From Methanobacteriota archaeon (GTDB lineage Archaea; Thermoplasmatota; Poseidoniia; Poseidoniales; Thalassarchaeaceae), in NCBI GenBank assembly GCA_002731195.1, contig PCAI01000008.1, positions 1 to 11,897 of the forward strand: a DNA stretch of 11,897 bases. Reading direction: 5' to 3'. The notes below the pieces were generated by a model. It worked only from the letters and a program-made list of their open reading frames with translations, had not been told where the DNA came from and made no database searches. Of the stretch, positions 1-7,148 are shown one piece after another. Positions within the stretch are counted from its first letter, which is position 1. Each line of letters opens with the position of its first letter. A program made the position numbers and the translations under genes.

Positions 1-939
1 TTTTTTAGTAATTGGTTTTATTTCTTTTATTTTGTTAAATTTAAACATATACTTGGATGAATTAAATAGCCCTCTTAGAAAACCGGATAGAAGAAGGACA
101 GATAGTGCGATTGTGGAGGTCCAACCCCAGACATTACCGATAGCAGCAAACTCTTCCTTCGTTAAGAGAAGAGCCATGGCAGTCACCAAACCAATTCCCA
201 AAGATGTTTGAATTCTCATACCAAGTGGCATAGCTAAAATTGTTCTGAAAGCCTCGAGGCGTTGTAGAAGTACCAAAGACCAGATCACGGTACCAATTGA
301 CCAGATGAATAAATCTACAGAATAATCGCCTAAAACAAGATCCATGGGCTCTATATAAACTGTGGTCCCAATGAGTAATGAGAGCCAAATTACCGAAAAT
401 CCTAGCAACATTACAATTTCACTCAGAGAAGTTCCTAAACTTTCCCTCAGACCTTGTTCTTGAACGGGTTTTTTATCCTTTCTTGTCTTAAGATCTGATG
501 TTAAAATCTTAAGTTTATCCAGTGATTCTTCAGTTTCTAATAACTTCTGAGTGATGGCTAATGATTCTATCAACATTCCTTCCTGCTCCTTCCTTATCTC
601 TTCATTGGTTGCAAATGATTGTAATAACTTTTCATATTCATCTATTGGAATCATTACATTTCCCATCGATTGTACAAGATTTTCAAGGGATGGTACATCA
701 GGGGCAGGAGGTAAAGACTCTCTTAGATTAGTTAAACGTTCGATTTCTTCTGATGAAAGAGGAAGTGGTGTCCATCGAGCTATTGCATTATCCAATTCCC
801 TAGATGTGGCCTTACTTACTTCCTTGACTTTCTTGCCAGTATATCCAGTTGCAGCAATCATTTTCTCTTTCAAATTGCTAAACTGCTCGCCTGCAGTTGT
901 TTGCCAAGAAAGACTGTCGTCGGATGATGCCTCAGCCAT
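1..939 (-). CDS. Coiled-coil plus four-helix membrane protein, 3' end missing
   Basis: I do not recognise this protein. The minus-strand frame is open from an ATG at 939 to the window edge, giving 313 residues with no stop, so the C-terminus lies outside. Residues 1-170 are hydrophilic and charged. About 98-155 is rich in Glu, Lys and Leu and looks helical, probably a coiled coil. Four hydrophobic segments follow at about 175-196, 207-227, 241-260 and 270-291, then a basic tail (KFNKIKEIK) that suggests a return to the cytoplasm. The expected arrangement is a cytosolic coiled-coil head on a small membrane bundle. The frame stays open upstream of 939 but I found no ATG or GTG there, so 939 is the best start. 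No Shine-Dalgarno box is visible. TATA-like stretches lie at 982-990 and 1009-1018. Coding potential is well supported by amphipathic and hydrophobic patterning; function is unknown. Confidence 0.85.
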   Translation of the reverse strand, partial: MAEASSDDSLSWQTTAGEQFSNLKEKMIAATGYTGKKVKEVSKATSRELDNAIARWTPLPLSSEEIERLTNLRESLPPAPDVPSLENLVQSMGNVMIPIDEYEKLLQSFATNEEIRKEQEGMLIESLAITQKLLETEESLDKLKILTSDLKTRKDKKPVQEQGLRESLGTSLSEIVMLLGFSVIWLSLLIGTTVYIEPMDLVLGDYSVDLFIWSIGTVIWSLVLLQRLEAFRTILAMPLGMRIQTSLGIGLVTAMALLLTKEEFAAIGNVWGWTSTIALSVLLLSGFLRGLFNSSKYMFKFNKIKEIKPITKK

Positions 940-1008
940 GCTTCTACGACTTCTGAGGATTGCATCTAAACTTGAAACATTCGTATATTTGCTTTGATGA
1001 AATACAAA

Positions 1009-1018
1009 GATATATATC
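1009..1018 (-). promoter_or_regulatory. TATA-like box, probable promoter of the left-edge membrane gene
   Basis: GATATATATC is itself a palindrome, so it reads the same on both strands. If it is a TATA box for the gene starting at 939, transcription would begin near 987 and leave a leader of about 48 nt. A second AT-rich element at 982-990 would give a leader of about 21 nt. I cannot decide between them. Confidence 0.4.
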
Positions 1019-1041
1019 GTAATTAATAGAAAAAAACACTC

Positions 1042-1049
1042 TTTAATTA
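1042..1049 (+). promoter_or_regulatory. TATA-like box for the 29-aa peptide gene
   Basis: TTTAATTA is centred near 1046, about 26 nt before the ATG at 1072. This is the normal archaeal spacing from TATA box to transcript start, so the message would begin at or within a few bases of the start codon (leaderless). Confidence 0.5.
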
Positions 1050-1071
1050 ATAACATCACAATGGAAGAGAC

Positions 1072-1161
1072 ATGAACGTAGCACAAATACTCACTTTCCT
1101 TGTTGGAGGATATGCATCAGTGGCAATAACAATCATGGGCGTCATGCCATTAATGGCATAG
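1072..1161 (+). CDS. 29-aa hydrophobic single-pass peptide
   Basis: This small plus-strand frame sits alone between the start of one minus-strand gene (939) and the stop of the next (1172). It runs from ATG 1072 to TAG 1159-1161. The product begins MNVAQILTFLVGGY and is uncharged and hydrophobic almost throughout, with a Gly-Gly near the middle and three Met in the second half, as expected of one transmembrane helix. The TATA-like box at 1042-1049 is spaced for a leaderless transcript starting at the ATG. A mini-frame ATG-GAA-GAG-ACA-TGA at 1061-1075 ends on the same ATGA, so coupled initiation is another possibility; the GGAAGAG stretch in it could also act as a weak ribosome-binding site. 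The family is unknown. Small membrane peptides often modulate a larger membrane complex, but no partner is indicated. The evidence is promoter spacing, intergenic placement and composition only. Confidence 0.5.
   Translation: MNVAQILTFLVGGYASVAITIMGVMPLMA
1144..1159. repeat. Perfect 16-bp palindrome
   Basis: ATGCCATTAATGGCAT equals its own reverse complement. It overlaps the last codons of the 29-aa peptide frame and lies 12 nt beyond the stop of the DUF3592-like gene. As RNA it could form a 6-bp stem with a TTAA loop. No T-run follows on either strand, so a terminator is not clearly supported; a dimeric regulator site is an alternative. Confidence 0.6.
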
Positions 1162-1171
1162 ACTAAGCGGA

Positions 1172-2104
1172 TTATTTATTCTCAGATGAAGTATTCCACC
1201 AATCATCGGATGGTAATCTAATATTCTCTTCTGATGCCATACTTTCTGTTTCATTGATTAGTACAACAGGTATTTGTTCAGATTCGATATGATAATTCAT
1301 TGAAGGAAGAATTAAGATAACTCCAATCATGATACCAATTATGCCACAACAAGTGAAAGGGATAGAGAGATCTCCTCCAGCATTCACAGTAGGCTTTGTA
1401 TTTGCTTCATATACAATGTAAAGTGGTAATATACTGAATAATATCAAAAATAAACCGGTAATTTTCTTAAAAAATACTAATACTAAATTCTTATTACTTT
1501 CTCCCTGGTTTGATACCGGTACAGTTATTGATTGGGTAGTTGAAGAGTCATGGTTAAGTGAAGTTTTATTGGCATCATTATTATTTATCCTATACATTCC
1601 TAAATAAATAAAGAATAATCCAACAAAAAATTGGAAACAACAACAGCATGTTAATGCGTCAGTTATTTCTTCAACATCTTCAGTTAAACGGCTATTAGCA
1701 GGATCATCTGGATAATACCAAACTGAAATATTAAATGACGATGAATGATATTCGTATGCATTATCAATACAACTTCTACTAGACTTATAGAGAGTATATT
1801 CTACAGGTTGGCCATTACTTCCAAAGTACGCCTCTTCATTCACAGAATATGTATAATTTAGATATGCAAAACATCGATATTCATCCCTATAATTAGTCCT
1901 CCCGTTTACTTTGGATGATATCTCCCTATATTCTTCAAACCATTCAGTACCTTCCTCTACATGTCCCAATACTTGATCTGTTTCTGGTTGTAAAAGTGAA
2001 TTTAATAATCCCATAGTAAATAAGCAAATAACAATCCAAGAAAAAAGTGATATCCAAAAAATTAATTGCTTAGAGGCAGATAATGAATTCTTATTATCTA
2101 ACAT
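1172..2104 (-). CDS. DUF3592-like multi-pass membrane protein
   Basis: This 310-aa protein has an N-terminal membrane helix at about 13-35, an extracytoplasmic domain at 36-150, a helix at about 153-171, a hydrophilic Asn/Ser-rich linker, two more helices at about 207-232 and 249-268, and an acidic tail. The domain between helices 1 and 2 carries the DUF3592 signature: VNGR near 67-70, a Tyr-rich strand FAYLNYTYSVNEEAYFG at 79-95, and SVWYYPDDPANSRL at 127-140, the usual ending of that domain just before a membrane helix. DUF3592 has no known biochemical role. The second pair of helices is additional to the basic two-helix form. Four consecutive Cys (153-156) sit at the membrane entry of helix 2, and Cys78 and Cys112 could pair outside the cell. 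The start is supported by AGGT at 2111-2114, 6 nt before the ATG. It follows the upstream gene by 27 nt, so co-transcription is likely. Confidence 0.88.
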   Translation of the reverse strand: MLDNKNSLSASKQLIFWISLFSWIVICLFTMGLLNSLLQPETDQVLGHVEEGTEWFEEYREISSKVNGRTNYRDEYRCFAYLNYTYSVNEEAYFGSNGQPVEYTLYKSSRSCIDNAYEYHSSSFNISVWYYPDDPANSRLTEDVEEITDALTCCCCFQFFVGLFFIYLGMYRINNNDANKTSLNHDSSTTQSITVPVSNQGESNKNLVLVFFKKITGLFLILFSILPLYIVYEANTKPTVNAGGDLSIPFTCCGIIGIMIGVILILPSMNYHIESEQIPVVLINETESMASEENIRLPSDDWWNTSSENK

Positions 2105-2131
2105 ATTCTAACCTTTAGATTATAAAACAAA

Positions 2132-2656
2132 TTATTTTGTTTTCGGATTCCAATCTTTATATTCTATATGTGCTGCTCTAACTATAGTTTGTGAATTTTC
2201 ATATTCCTCTATTCTTTCTGATAGCCATGTGAACCACTCAAATCGTGTATCTCCTCCACTTTTTCTGTCTTCTATAATAATCGGTTGGCATGTTTCATGA
2301 TGAAACATGATTAATCCAGAAAATAAATCATATACTAGTTGAAACTGTAAATCTCCACGATGAACCAACGCACCCAAACTTTCCCATGTTGTCATTACTG
2401 AGAGGGCCTGGGGCCATTTTTCACCATGGTATTCAATGAACTTATCCCATGAATCTATATTACTGGGTTGGTGTGTTAGTTGTATTAATCCGGAAGAAAA
2501 ATCAGGGGATTGAAATAATTCTGCTAAAGATAAAGCAGCAGTACTTTGCCTTACCTTTTTTAATTCTCTAATTTGAATCCATGAATATACTGCTGCACTT
2601 AATATTGTAACTAACCCAATAATTTCTGCCCACTGAGATGCTACGGCTAATTCCAT
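2132..2656 (-). CDS. Membrane-anchored small protein, possibly DUF4760-like
   Basis: This 174-aa protein has one N-terminal membrane helix at about 9-27, directly followed by a basic stretch (RELKKVR, 30-36) that should keep the rest in the cytoplasm. The soluble part is helical and rich in Trp, Glu and His, with MTTWESLGALVHRGDLQF at 88-105 and WFTWLSERIEEYE at 141-153. The layout of one helix, a basic junction, and a helical domain with a WE-x-LG-x-L-x-x-x-G motif resembles the DUF4760 type of uncharacterised protein. That is recalled by pattern and not verified. It lies 42 nt downstream of the 850-aa phosphotransferase-like gene and 27 nt upstream of the DUF3592-like gene, suggesting one operon. 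No Shine-Dalgarno box precedes the ATG. A TATA-like GATATTATAG at 2691-2700 could give its own transcript with a leader of about 13 nt. Confidence 0.85.
   Translation of the reverse strand: MELAVASQWAEIIGLVTILSAAVYSWIQIRELKKVRQSTAALSLAELFQSPDFSSGLIQLTHQPSNIDSWDKFIEYHGEKWPQALSVMTTWESLGALVHRGDLQFQLVYDLFSGLIMFHHETCQPIIIEDRKSGGDTRFEWFTWLSERIEEYENSQTIVRAAHIEYKDWNPKTK
2289..2309. repeat. Inverted repeat, 9-bp arms around a 3-base centre
   Basis: CATGTTTCA and TGAAACATG are exact reverse complements separated by TGA. The element lies inside the 174-aa membrane-anchored gene, where it encodes the MFHHET stretch. It may be coding chance; a short RNA hairpin would have only a 3-nt loop. Confidence 0.5.
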
Positions 2657-2698
2657 ATTTCGTCAGATGTTGTTTGACTTAGATGCTTTTCTATAATA

Positions 2699-5251
2699 TC
2701 AATCTGAAATAACTATTTTAATATTCATTTGATTTATTTTTTTGTATAATGATTCTAAACTAAGAGATAATAAAACCGCAAGTATCTGGAATATTGAGAA
2801 TACAATATTCCAAGTTAAACTGAATACTAAACGAGGGAATGGAGGTGCAAAAGCTAAAGTTGCAAAACAGCCAACTAGTTGTAATGAAAGAGCTAGTGCA
2901 TATGGACGAAGAGAAAGATTTCTCTGTCTTAGTTTGGAAACAATAGCTGTAGATGACAATAGTAGTGGTAAGGCAATAAGCAATGTCATCCATTCTGTCG
3001 GTGGATTGTCTCTAGCACCCACATAACCTCCCTTTACAATTATTCTACCAGGATCAAGTTCTCTGGGATGAGGGAGTGCCCACGCTTCTAAGCCATTTAC
3101 TTGGCCCAACATTGTCCACCAAAGTATCCACATTACTAAAGGCAATACTGCAGCAGCAATAAATGGTTTAGGATTTGTCAAATTATATTTTTCTAGTGTT
3201 ATCCATTTCCATTGTGTTCGCATAAGAACATCAATCGAAGAGATAATCAGAAGAGTTATTGATGCTGACCATGCGCCCCATGTTAAAACCAAAAAACCAC
3301 CTAATGCGATAATATCAAGCTCTTTTGGTAACTTTATGTTGAGTTGATGGTTTGAGAATACATTTGTTCTTTGTAAAAGACCCAATAATCCAATAAATAA
3401 TATAGTCAATAAAGCTAGTATATCGATACTGGATATTTCAAGCCAATTTACAAATAAAATTAGTAATAGCCAAATTGAAGTAAAAATACCTTCCTTTCTG
3501 AATTCTTTCTCATTGCTGAGATATTTATACATAGGGCCAGTGATTGATAAAATAAGAATACTAAATAATAAGTTTGTTGAATTTTCTGGCCACCCTAATT
3601 GGACTAAATGTAAGACCCAATGTTCGCCCACAAGACGTTCATGAACTCCTATAATGCCAAGTAATGAAATGAAGCCTAATACAGATAGAGCAATCTTTTC
3701 ATTGTTATTCTGAAATTTATTATTTCCAAATCTTTGATTGATAATTATCCATGTCAATGGGATTAGAGTAAACCATAACCGAATGCTACCAAAACTTAGA
3801 ACTAAAGCAGCAGCTAACCATGGCCACCAATCTGGCATAGAATTGATCCAATTTCCTATTTTATCTTCTTTGTTAGAGTTTTTTCGATGATTATTAAGTG
3901 TCCACCATACTATCCATATTGATGAAAAAGCACCAATTAGACGAGGGAGAACAGTTACATATCCAATAAAGGCATGACTTAAAATCATCATAGTTAAAAC
4001 AGTAATAAAAATTGAAGTAACTCTACGTTCTTCAATATTTTTTGGGAAACCCATGCCAACCAAAAGAATGGCTGCAGCTGCAAGAAGGCTCCAAGTACTA
4101 GCAGAGATTAATAAATCTATAAATCTAGTAAATTCAGCATCTATTGGTATCTTTTCCCATTCAATTATATCGGGGCTTATGTCTTTGGCGGCAGGCCTAT
4201 CAATTGATTGGAGAAATATTTGTCTTTCATAAGCCGCCTGCCAATTCCATTCCTCCAATTCATTTCTTTCTATTGCCGATATATCAAGAATGTCTAGTGG
4301 TATTTGTCCATGTAATTGGACAGGAAAAGGAATATCCAAAACAGCGATTGTTAATGCAGGAATATCACGTTGATGGGCTTCTGAATGAGAGCCAGGTATA
4401 ATTTGTGGACCCCAGACAAGTGCAGCAACTTCTCTAGTTACATCTTGTGATGAGCCGTGAGTTCCTAGTTTTGTCATACCATGGTCTGCAGTGACTATTA
4501 TTGTCCAATTTTCAGGAACTGCGTCTAGTACTTCATCAATAAGGCCGTCTATATGTGTAATCTTTTCTGCATACTTCTCGCCAGTTGTCCCCCATCTATG
4601 TCCTACTTTATCTGGTCCTGAAAAATGTGCCCCTACTACATTATAAGAATCATTTTCAAACCATTGGTAAAGAACATCTGCAGTATCTTCATCTCCTTGG
4701 TAATAGTCTGCATGGCCAAGAAAGGTATCTGTAAAATCTAAATTTTCCATATCCCCATACATATTACCAAAAACATAACTGCCTACTAGTCCAACATTAT
4801 ATGGTGAATTTGTGCTTGAAACACCTTCTTCTGCGGCAAGAGTCCATGCGTCATCGCCTCCCGGATGCTCTAGATTGAAATTTCGAAGTCCGTCACTTGG
4901 AGAATTGGGCACTCCATTCATAATTTCAGAGACACACGTTGCTGATAGAGTAAGTGGACCGGTTCGCAAATGTAGTGTTGCTCCACTCTCCCTTCTCTCA
5001 TTTAATAATGGCATATTTTCTTCATCAAGCATCCAATTTTCGCCAACACCATCTAAAATAATTAAAATAAATCCTTCACCAAGGGGATCATGGATCGCTG
5101 GAGGTTGGATAAGTATTCCATCAGGAGTTTCCGAGTCAAGTAATACATGTGGTGCAGTTACAAAAAGAGGGATGATGAGCATCAGGGTGAGAAATGTAAA
5201 AGGCCTTGTACGAATTAAATCGGCTACTTGGTCAGACTTGGCAGTACTCAC
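2699..5251 (-). CDS. Membrane phosphotransferase/phosphodiesterase like GPI ethanolamine phosphate transferase
   Basis: This is an 850-aa alkaline-phosphatase-superfamily enzyme on a polytopic membrane base. After a helix at about 17-36 the catalytic domain spans about 58-330: ILIILDGVGE (metal ligand Asp67), a Thr-rich nucleophile segment at 101-105, GPDKVGHRWGTTG (Asp214, His218), VTADHGMTKLGTHG (Asp256, His257, His265). This order and the GHR plus DHGMT...HG spacing match eukaryotic PIG-O/PIG-G enzymes, which transfer ethanolamine phosphate to GPI mannose, more closely than secreted phosphatases. Residues 380-832 form at least a dozen hydrophobic helices, also as in that family. The acceptor here is unknown; an archaeal glycolipid or surface glycan is a reasonable inference. 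The start is GTG at 5251, with AGGT at 5258-5261 and a TATA box at 5301-5308 giving a leader of about 27 nt. It probably leads an operon with the two genes downstream. A plain type I phosphodiesterase is the main alternative. Confidence 0.87.
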   Translation of the reverse strand: MSTAKSDQVADLIRTRPFTFLTLMLIIPLFVTAPHVLLDSETPDGILIQPPAIHDPLGEGFILIILDGVGENWMLDEENMPLLNERRESGATLHLRTGPLTLSATCVSEIMNGVPNSPSDGLRNFNLEHPGGDDAWTLAAEEGVSSTNSPYNVGLVGSYVFGNMYGDMENLDFTDTFLGHADYYQGDEDTADVLYQWFENDSYNVVGAHFSGPDKVGHRWGTTGEKYAEKITHIDGLIDEVLDAVPENWTIIVTADHGMTKLGTHGSSQDVTREVAALVWGPQIIPGSHSEAHQRDIPALTIAVLDIPFPVQLHGQIPLDILDISAIERNELEEWNWQAAYERQIFLQSIDRPAAKDISPDIIEWEKIPIDAEFTRFIDLLISASTWSLLAAAAILLVGMGFPKNIEERRVTSIFITVLTMMILSHAFIGYVTVLPRLIGAFSSIWIVWWTLNNHRKNSNKEDKIGNWINSMPDWWPWLAAALVLSFGSIRLWFTLIPLTWIIINQRFGNNKFQNNNEKIALSVLGFISLLGIIGVHERLVGEHWVLHLVQLGWPENSTNLLFSILILSITGPMYKYLSNEKEFRKEGIFTSIWLLLILFVNWLEISSIDILALLTILFIGLLGLLQRTNVFSNHQLNIKLPKELDIIALGGFLVLTWGAWSASITLLIISSIDVLMRTQWKWITLEKYNLTNPKPFIAAAVLPLVMWILWWTMLGQVNGLEAWALPHPRELDPGRIIVKGGYVGARDNPPTEWMTLLIALPLLLSSTAIVSKLRQRNLSLRPYALALSLQLVGCFATLAFAPPFPRLVFSLTWNIVFSIFQILAVLLSLSLESLYKKINQMNIKIVISD

Positions 5252-5300
5252 AAATAAACCTGAATGACTTTTGATTAAATACGATTGGTAATATTTCTAA

Positions 5301-5308
5301 TTTATATA
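5301..5308 (-). promoter_or_regulatory. TATA box of the phosphotransferase-like gene
   Basis: On the minus strand this reads TATATAAA, a near-consensus archaeal TATA box. A start about 26 nt downstream (near 5278) gives a leader of about 27 nt that includes the AGGT box at 5258-5261 before the GTG start. A weaker TTTAAT at 5274-5279 would instead imply a leaderless GTG. Confidence 0.55.
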
Positions 5309-5358
5309 TGGATAAATATAACATTAATAACTTACTGAAAATTTCATATTGAGTATAA

Positions 5359-5580
5359 TTATGCTAGTGATTCGTTAACTTGATTAAGAATTATAGATGT
5401 AGACCATCCTTCTTCATGGTTATAATGTGGGTTAAATCCAGTATTCAAATTAGTTATATGATCATCGAATTCTACATTTAATTTTGGATATTCAAGTTTT
5501 GTCTTCTGAATCACTGAGTCTATTAATTTGTATAAATCATTTAAATTCTCGGCGACCAGTCGGTGACGTGCTATTTTCAT
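5359..5580 (-). CDS. 73-aa orphan soluble protein
   Basis: I do not recognise this small protein. It begins with a basic stretch (MKIARHRL), followed by a likely amphipathic helix at about 10-30 (ENLNDLYKLIDSVIQKTK) and a strand-rich acidic part (LNVEFDDHI, then WSTSIILNQVN near the end). There is no signal peptide, membrane helix or Cys, so a cytoplasmic alpha/beta mini-domain is expected. It lies 62 nt downstream of the lipoprotein gene and 107 nt upstream of the phosphotransferase-like gene start, all on the same strand. The frame is open upstream of the ATG back to near the lipoprotein stop, but no ATG, GTG or TTG occurs there. A TATA-like TTTATTTT at 5618-5625 would give a leader of about 15 nt. 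It is accepted because of strand agreement, placement and plausible composition. Confidence 0.65.
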   Translation of the reverse strand: MKIARHRLVAENLNDLYKLIDSVIQKTKLEYPKLNVEFDDHITNLNTGFNPHYNHEEGWSTSIILNQVNESLA

Positions 5581-5642
5581 ATCCCAGTAGTAATGGCTGG
5601 TACTTGAATAGTTTACTAAAATAAATTTGGTTAAAATTTAAT

Positions 5643-7142
5643 TTAACTATTTTCTGGAGGGTAAAATTCTGTAAGGGTACCGACAGATTCGTATAAACTT
5701 GGGCCGTTTCCAAGGTAGTAAACCGAACCTAAACGTGCTCGAGAATCTTCTGCAGTGGAATTATAATTCTCAGCACAACTATCAGTACAACCATCTGCAA
5801 ATGCTACGTACACACGGCCATCTCTATCAATATGTAAATCATTAAAATCTAATAAATTTCTATTGGAGCCACCAATATCTCTACAGTCTCCACTATTCAA
5901 ACAAATGCTACCAACCTGAACTGGGTCTGGTGAAACTCTAAGAGTATGAAAAATTGGGTTAGGATCAAGAGCGTTTAAACTGAATGTGATATATAGATAA
6001 TAACTAACATTACTGGATGCAAAATGTGGATTTCCATCCCATGATTCCTCATCAATGTTTGGAAGTCCAAGTTCACTAGAATTCTCACTACCCAAATAAG
6101 TTATAGCTATTCTTCCAGGATCTCCGGCATCAATTTGAGGGAAAGTTGTTGATATTACTTCTACTGGACTAATTCGTATACTGTCTTGTTCCCATGATTC
6201 ACCAGAATCTGTACTACGCGACATGTAAACTCCAAAGTCTGCGCCTGACCAGATATGATATGCATTAGAATTTGTATCAGTAGCAACTTCAGAATTTTTA
6301 CGAGGATTTGGAGTCCCCACATCCTCTCCCATTTCACGCGTTTCCCATGTTAATCCATTATCTTTAGAAAAAATTACAGCAGGCGTTTCAACTCTGGGAG
6401 TGACATATACAGTACCATCAGGTGCAGTAGTAATAGCACCATGTAAACCTCCATTTGTAGTAGCAAGACCATAAATTTGTCCACCTACTTCGAAAGTGGC
6501 ACCTCCATCAAAGCTGGTGTAACAAAAGATTCCTGCAAGTTTATTATAACAAAAATATACAGCTTCGTCGTATATTGGTGTGACTGAACCAGGTATTCCA
6601 TATCCATCACTTGTCCAAGGCCCGGTTGCTAGTTTAATATGGTCATTCAATGGAAGAGGTCCAGAATCATGAGGATTTCCTAACCATGATTCTCCATCAT
6701 TATCAGACCACCCAATCCAAGTTGATTCTAAGCCCATCATGTGGATATTGAAAACTCGATCAGTAACTGGATCAACCCAACCGTATGGGTCACTAGTAAA
6801 TGGAGCCTGTGTGAAGTCTCGAGTATTTTCCCATGTTAGGCCATGATCACAAGATCTCATTGGTAATTCCATCGCAATAAAGAATATACAACCACTGGAA
6901 GTAATGCCTATACTAGGCTCTGGACCGTCTTCGCCAACGTTACTAAAAACAAAATCAAATGGCATTTCAATAATACTTTCATAGAGAGTAAAATCAACAG
7001 GCATACCCTTAGAATCAGTAACAAACTCACCATCTATTCTTGAGGATTCTTCCGTGAATATTGAATTATTGGAAGATTGAAGACAGCCTGAAAGAGATAG
7101 TGATAACATCATCAAACCGATAACTGATGACATGTACTTCAT
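5643..7142 (-). CDS. Surface lipoprotein with Asp-box (BNR, sialidase-like) propeller
   Basis: With the start at 7142 this is a 499-aa exported protein. The signal peptide MKYMSSVIGLMMLSLSLSGC ends in a lipobox with the lipidated Cys at position 20. The mature part has five Asp-box repeats (S-x-D-x-G-x-[ST]-[WF]) at about 97-104, 146-153, 210-217, 259-266 and 310-317, then DLHIDRDGRVYVAFADG at 436-452, typical of a beta-propeller blade. This points to the sialidase/BNR fold. The Y/FRIP motif of true sialidases is not visible, so glycan cleavage cannot be assumed; a binding or structural role is equally possible. The frame extends 25 codons further to a GTG at 7217, but that would bury the signal peptide behind a Tyr-rich stretch. 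The ATG at 7142 has GGGT 6 nt upstream and gives a normal lipoprotein signal, so I prefer it. An ATG at 7133 is also possible. Confidence 0.88.
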   Translation of the reverse strand: MKYMSSVIGLMMLSLSLSGCLQSSNNSIFTEESSRIDGEFVTDSKGMPVDFTLYESIIEMPFDFVFSNVGEDGPEPSIGITSSGCIFFIAMELPMRSCDHGLTWENTRDFTQAPFTSDPYGWVDPVTDRVFNIHMMGLESTWIGWSDNDGESWLGNPHDSGPLPLNDHIKLATGPWTSDGYGIPGSVTPIYDEAVYFCYNKLAGIFCYTSFDGGATFEVGGQIYGLATTNGGLHGAITTAPDGTVYVTPRVETPAVIFSKDNGLTWETREMGEDVGTPNPRKNSEVATDTNSNAYHIWSGADFGVYMSRSTDSGESWEQDSIRISPVEVISTTFPQIDAGDPGRIAITYLGSENSSELGLPNIDEESWDGNPHFASSNVSYYLYITFSLNALDPNPIFHTLRVSPDPVQVGSICLNSGDCRDIGGSNRNLLDFNDLHIDRDGRVYVAFADGCTDSCAENYNSTAEDSRARLGSVYYLGNGPSLYESVGTLTEFYPPENS

Positions 7143-7148
7143 ATTACT

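Noticed and set aside
134..388. 84-codon minus-strand open frame
   Set aside because: It is out of phase with the left-edge membrane protein on the same strand and breaks its hydrophobic segments; its own composition is not protein-like.
551..997. 148-codon plus-strand open frame
   Set aside because: It lies antisense to the left-edge membrane protein, whose minus-strand frame is open across the whole region with sensible helix patterning. The plus-strand product is a Ser-rich shadow.
2122..2131. TTTTATAAT on the minus strand as a promoter for the DUF3592-like gene
   Set aside because: It is centred about 19-21 nt before the ATG, which would start transcription inside the coding region; the AGGT box before the ATG fits read-through from the upstream gene better.
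4812..5267. 151-codon plus-strand open frame
   Set aside because: It is antisense to the catalytic domain of the phosphotransferase-like gene, where metal-binding motifs prove the minus-strand frame.
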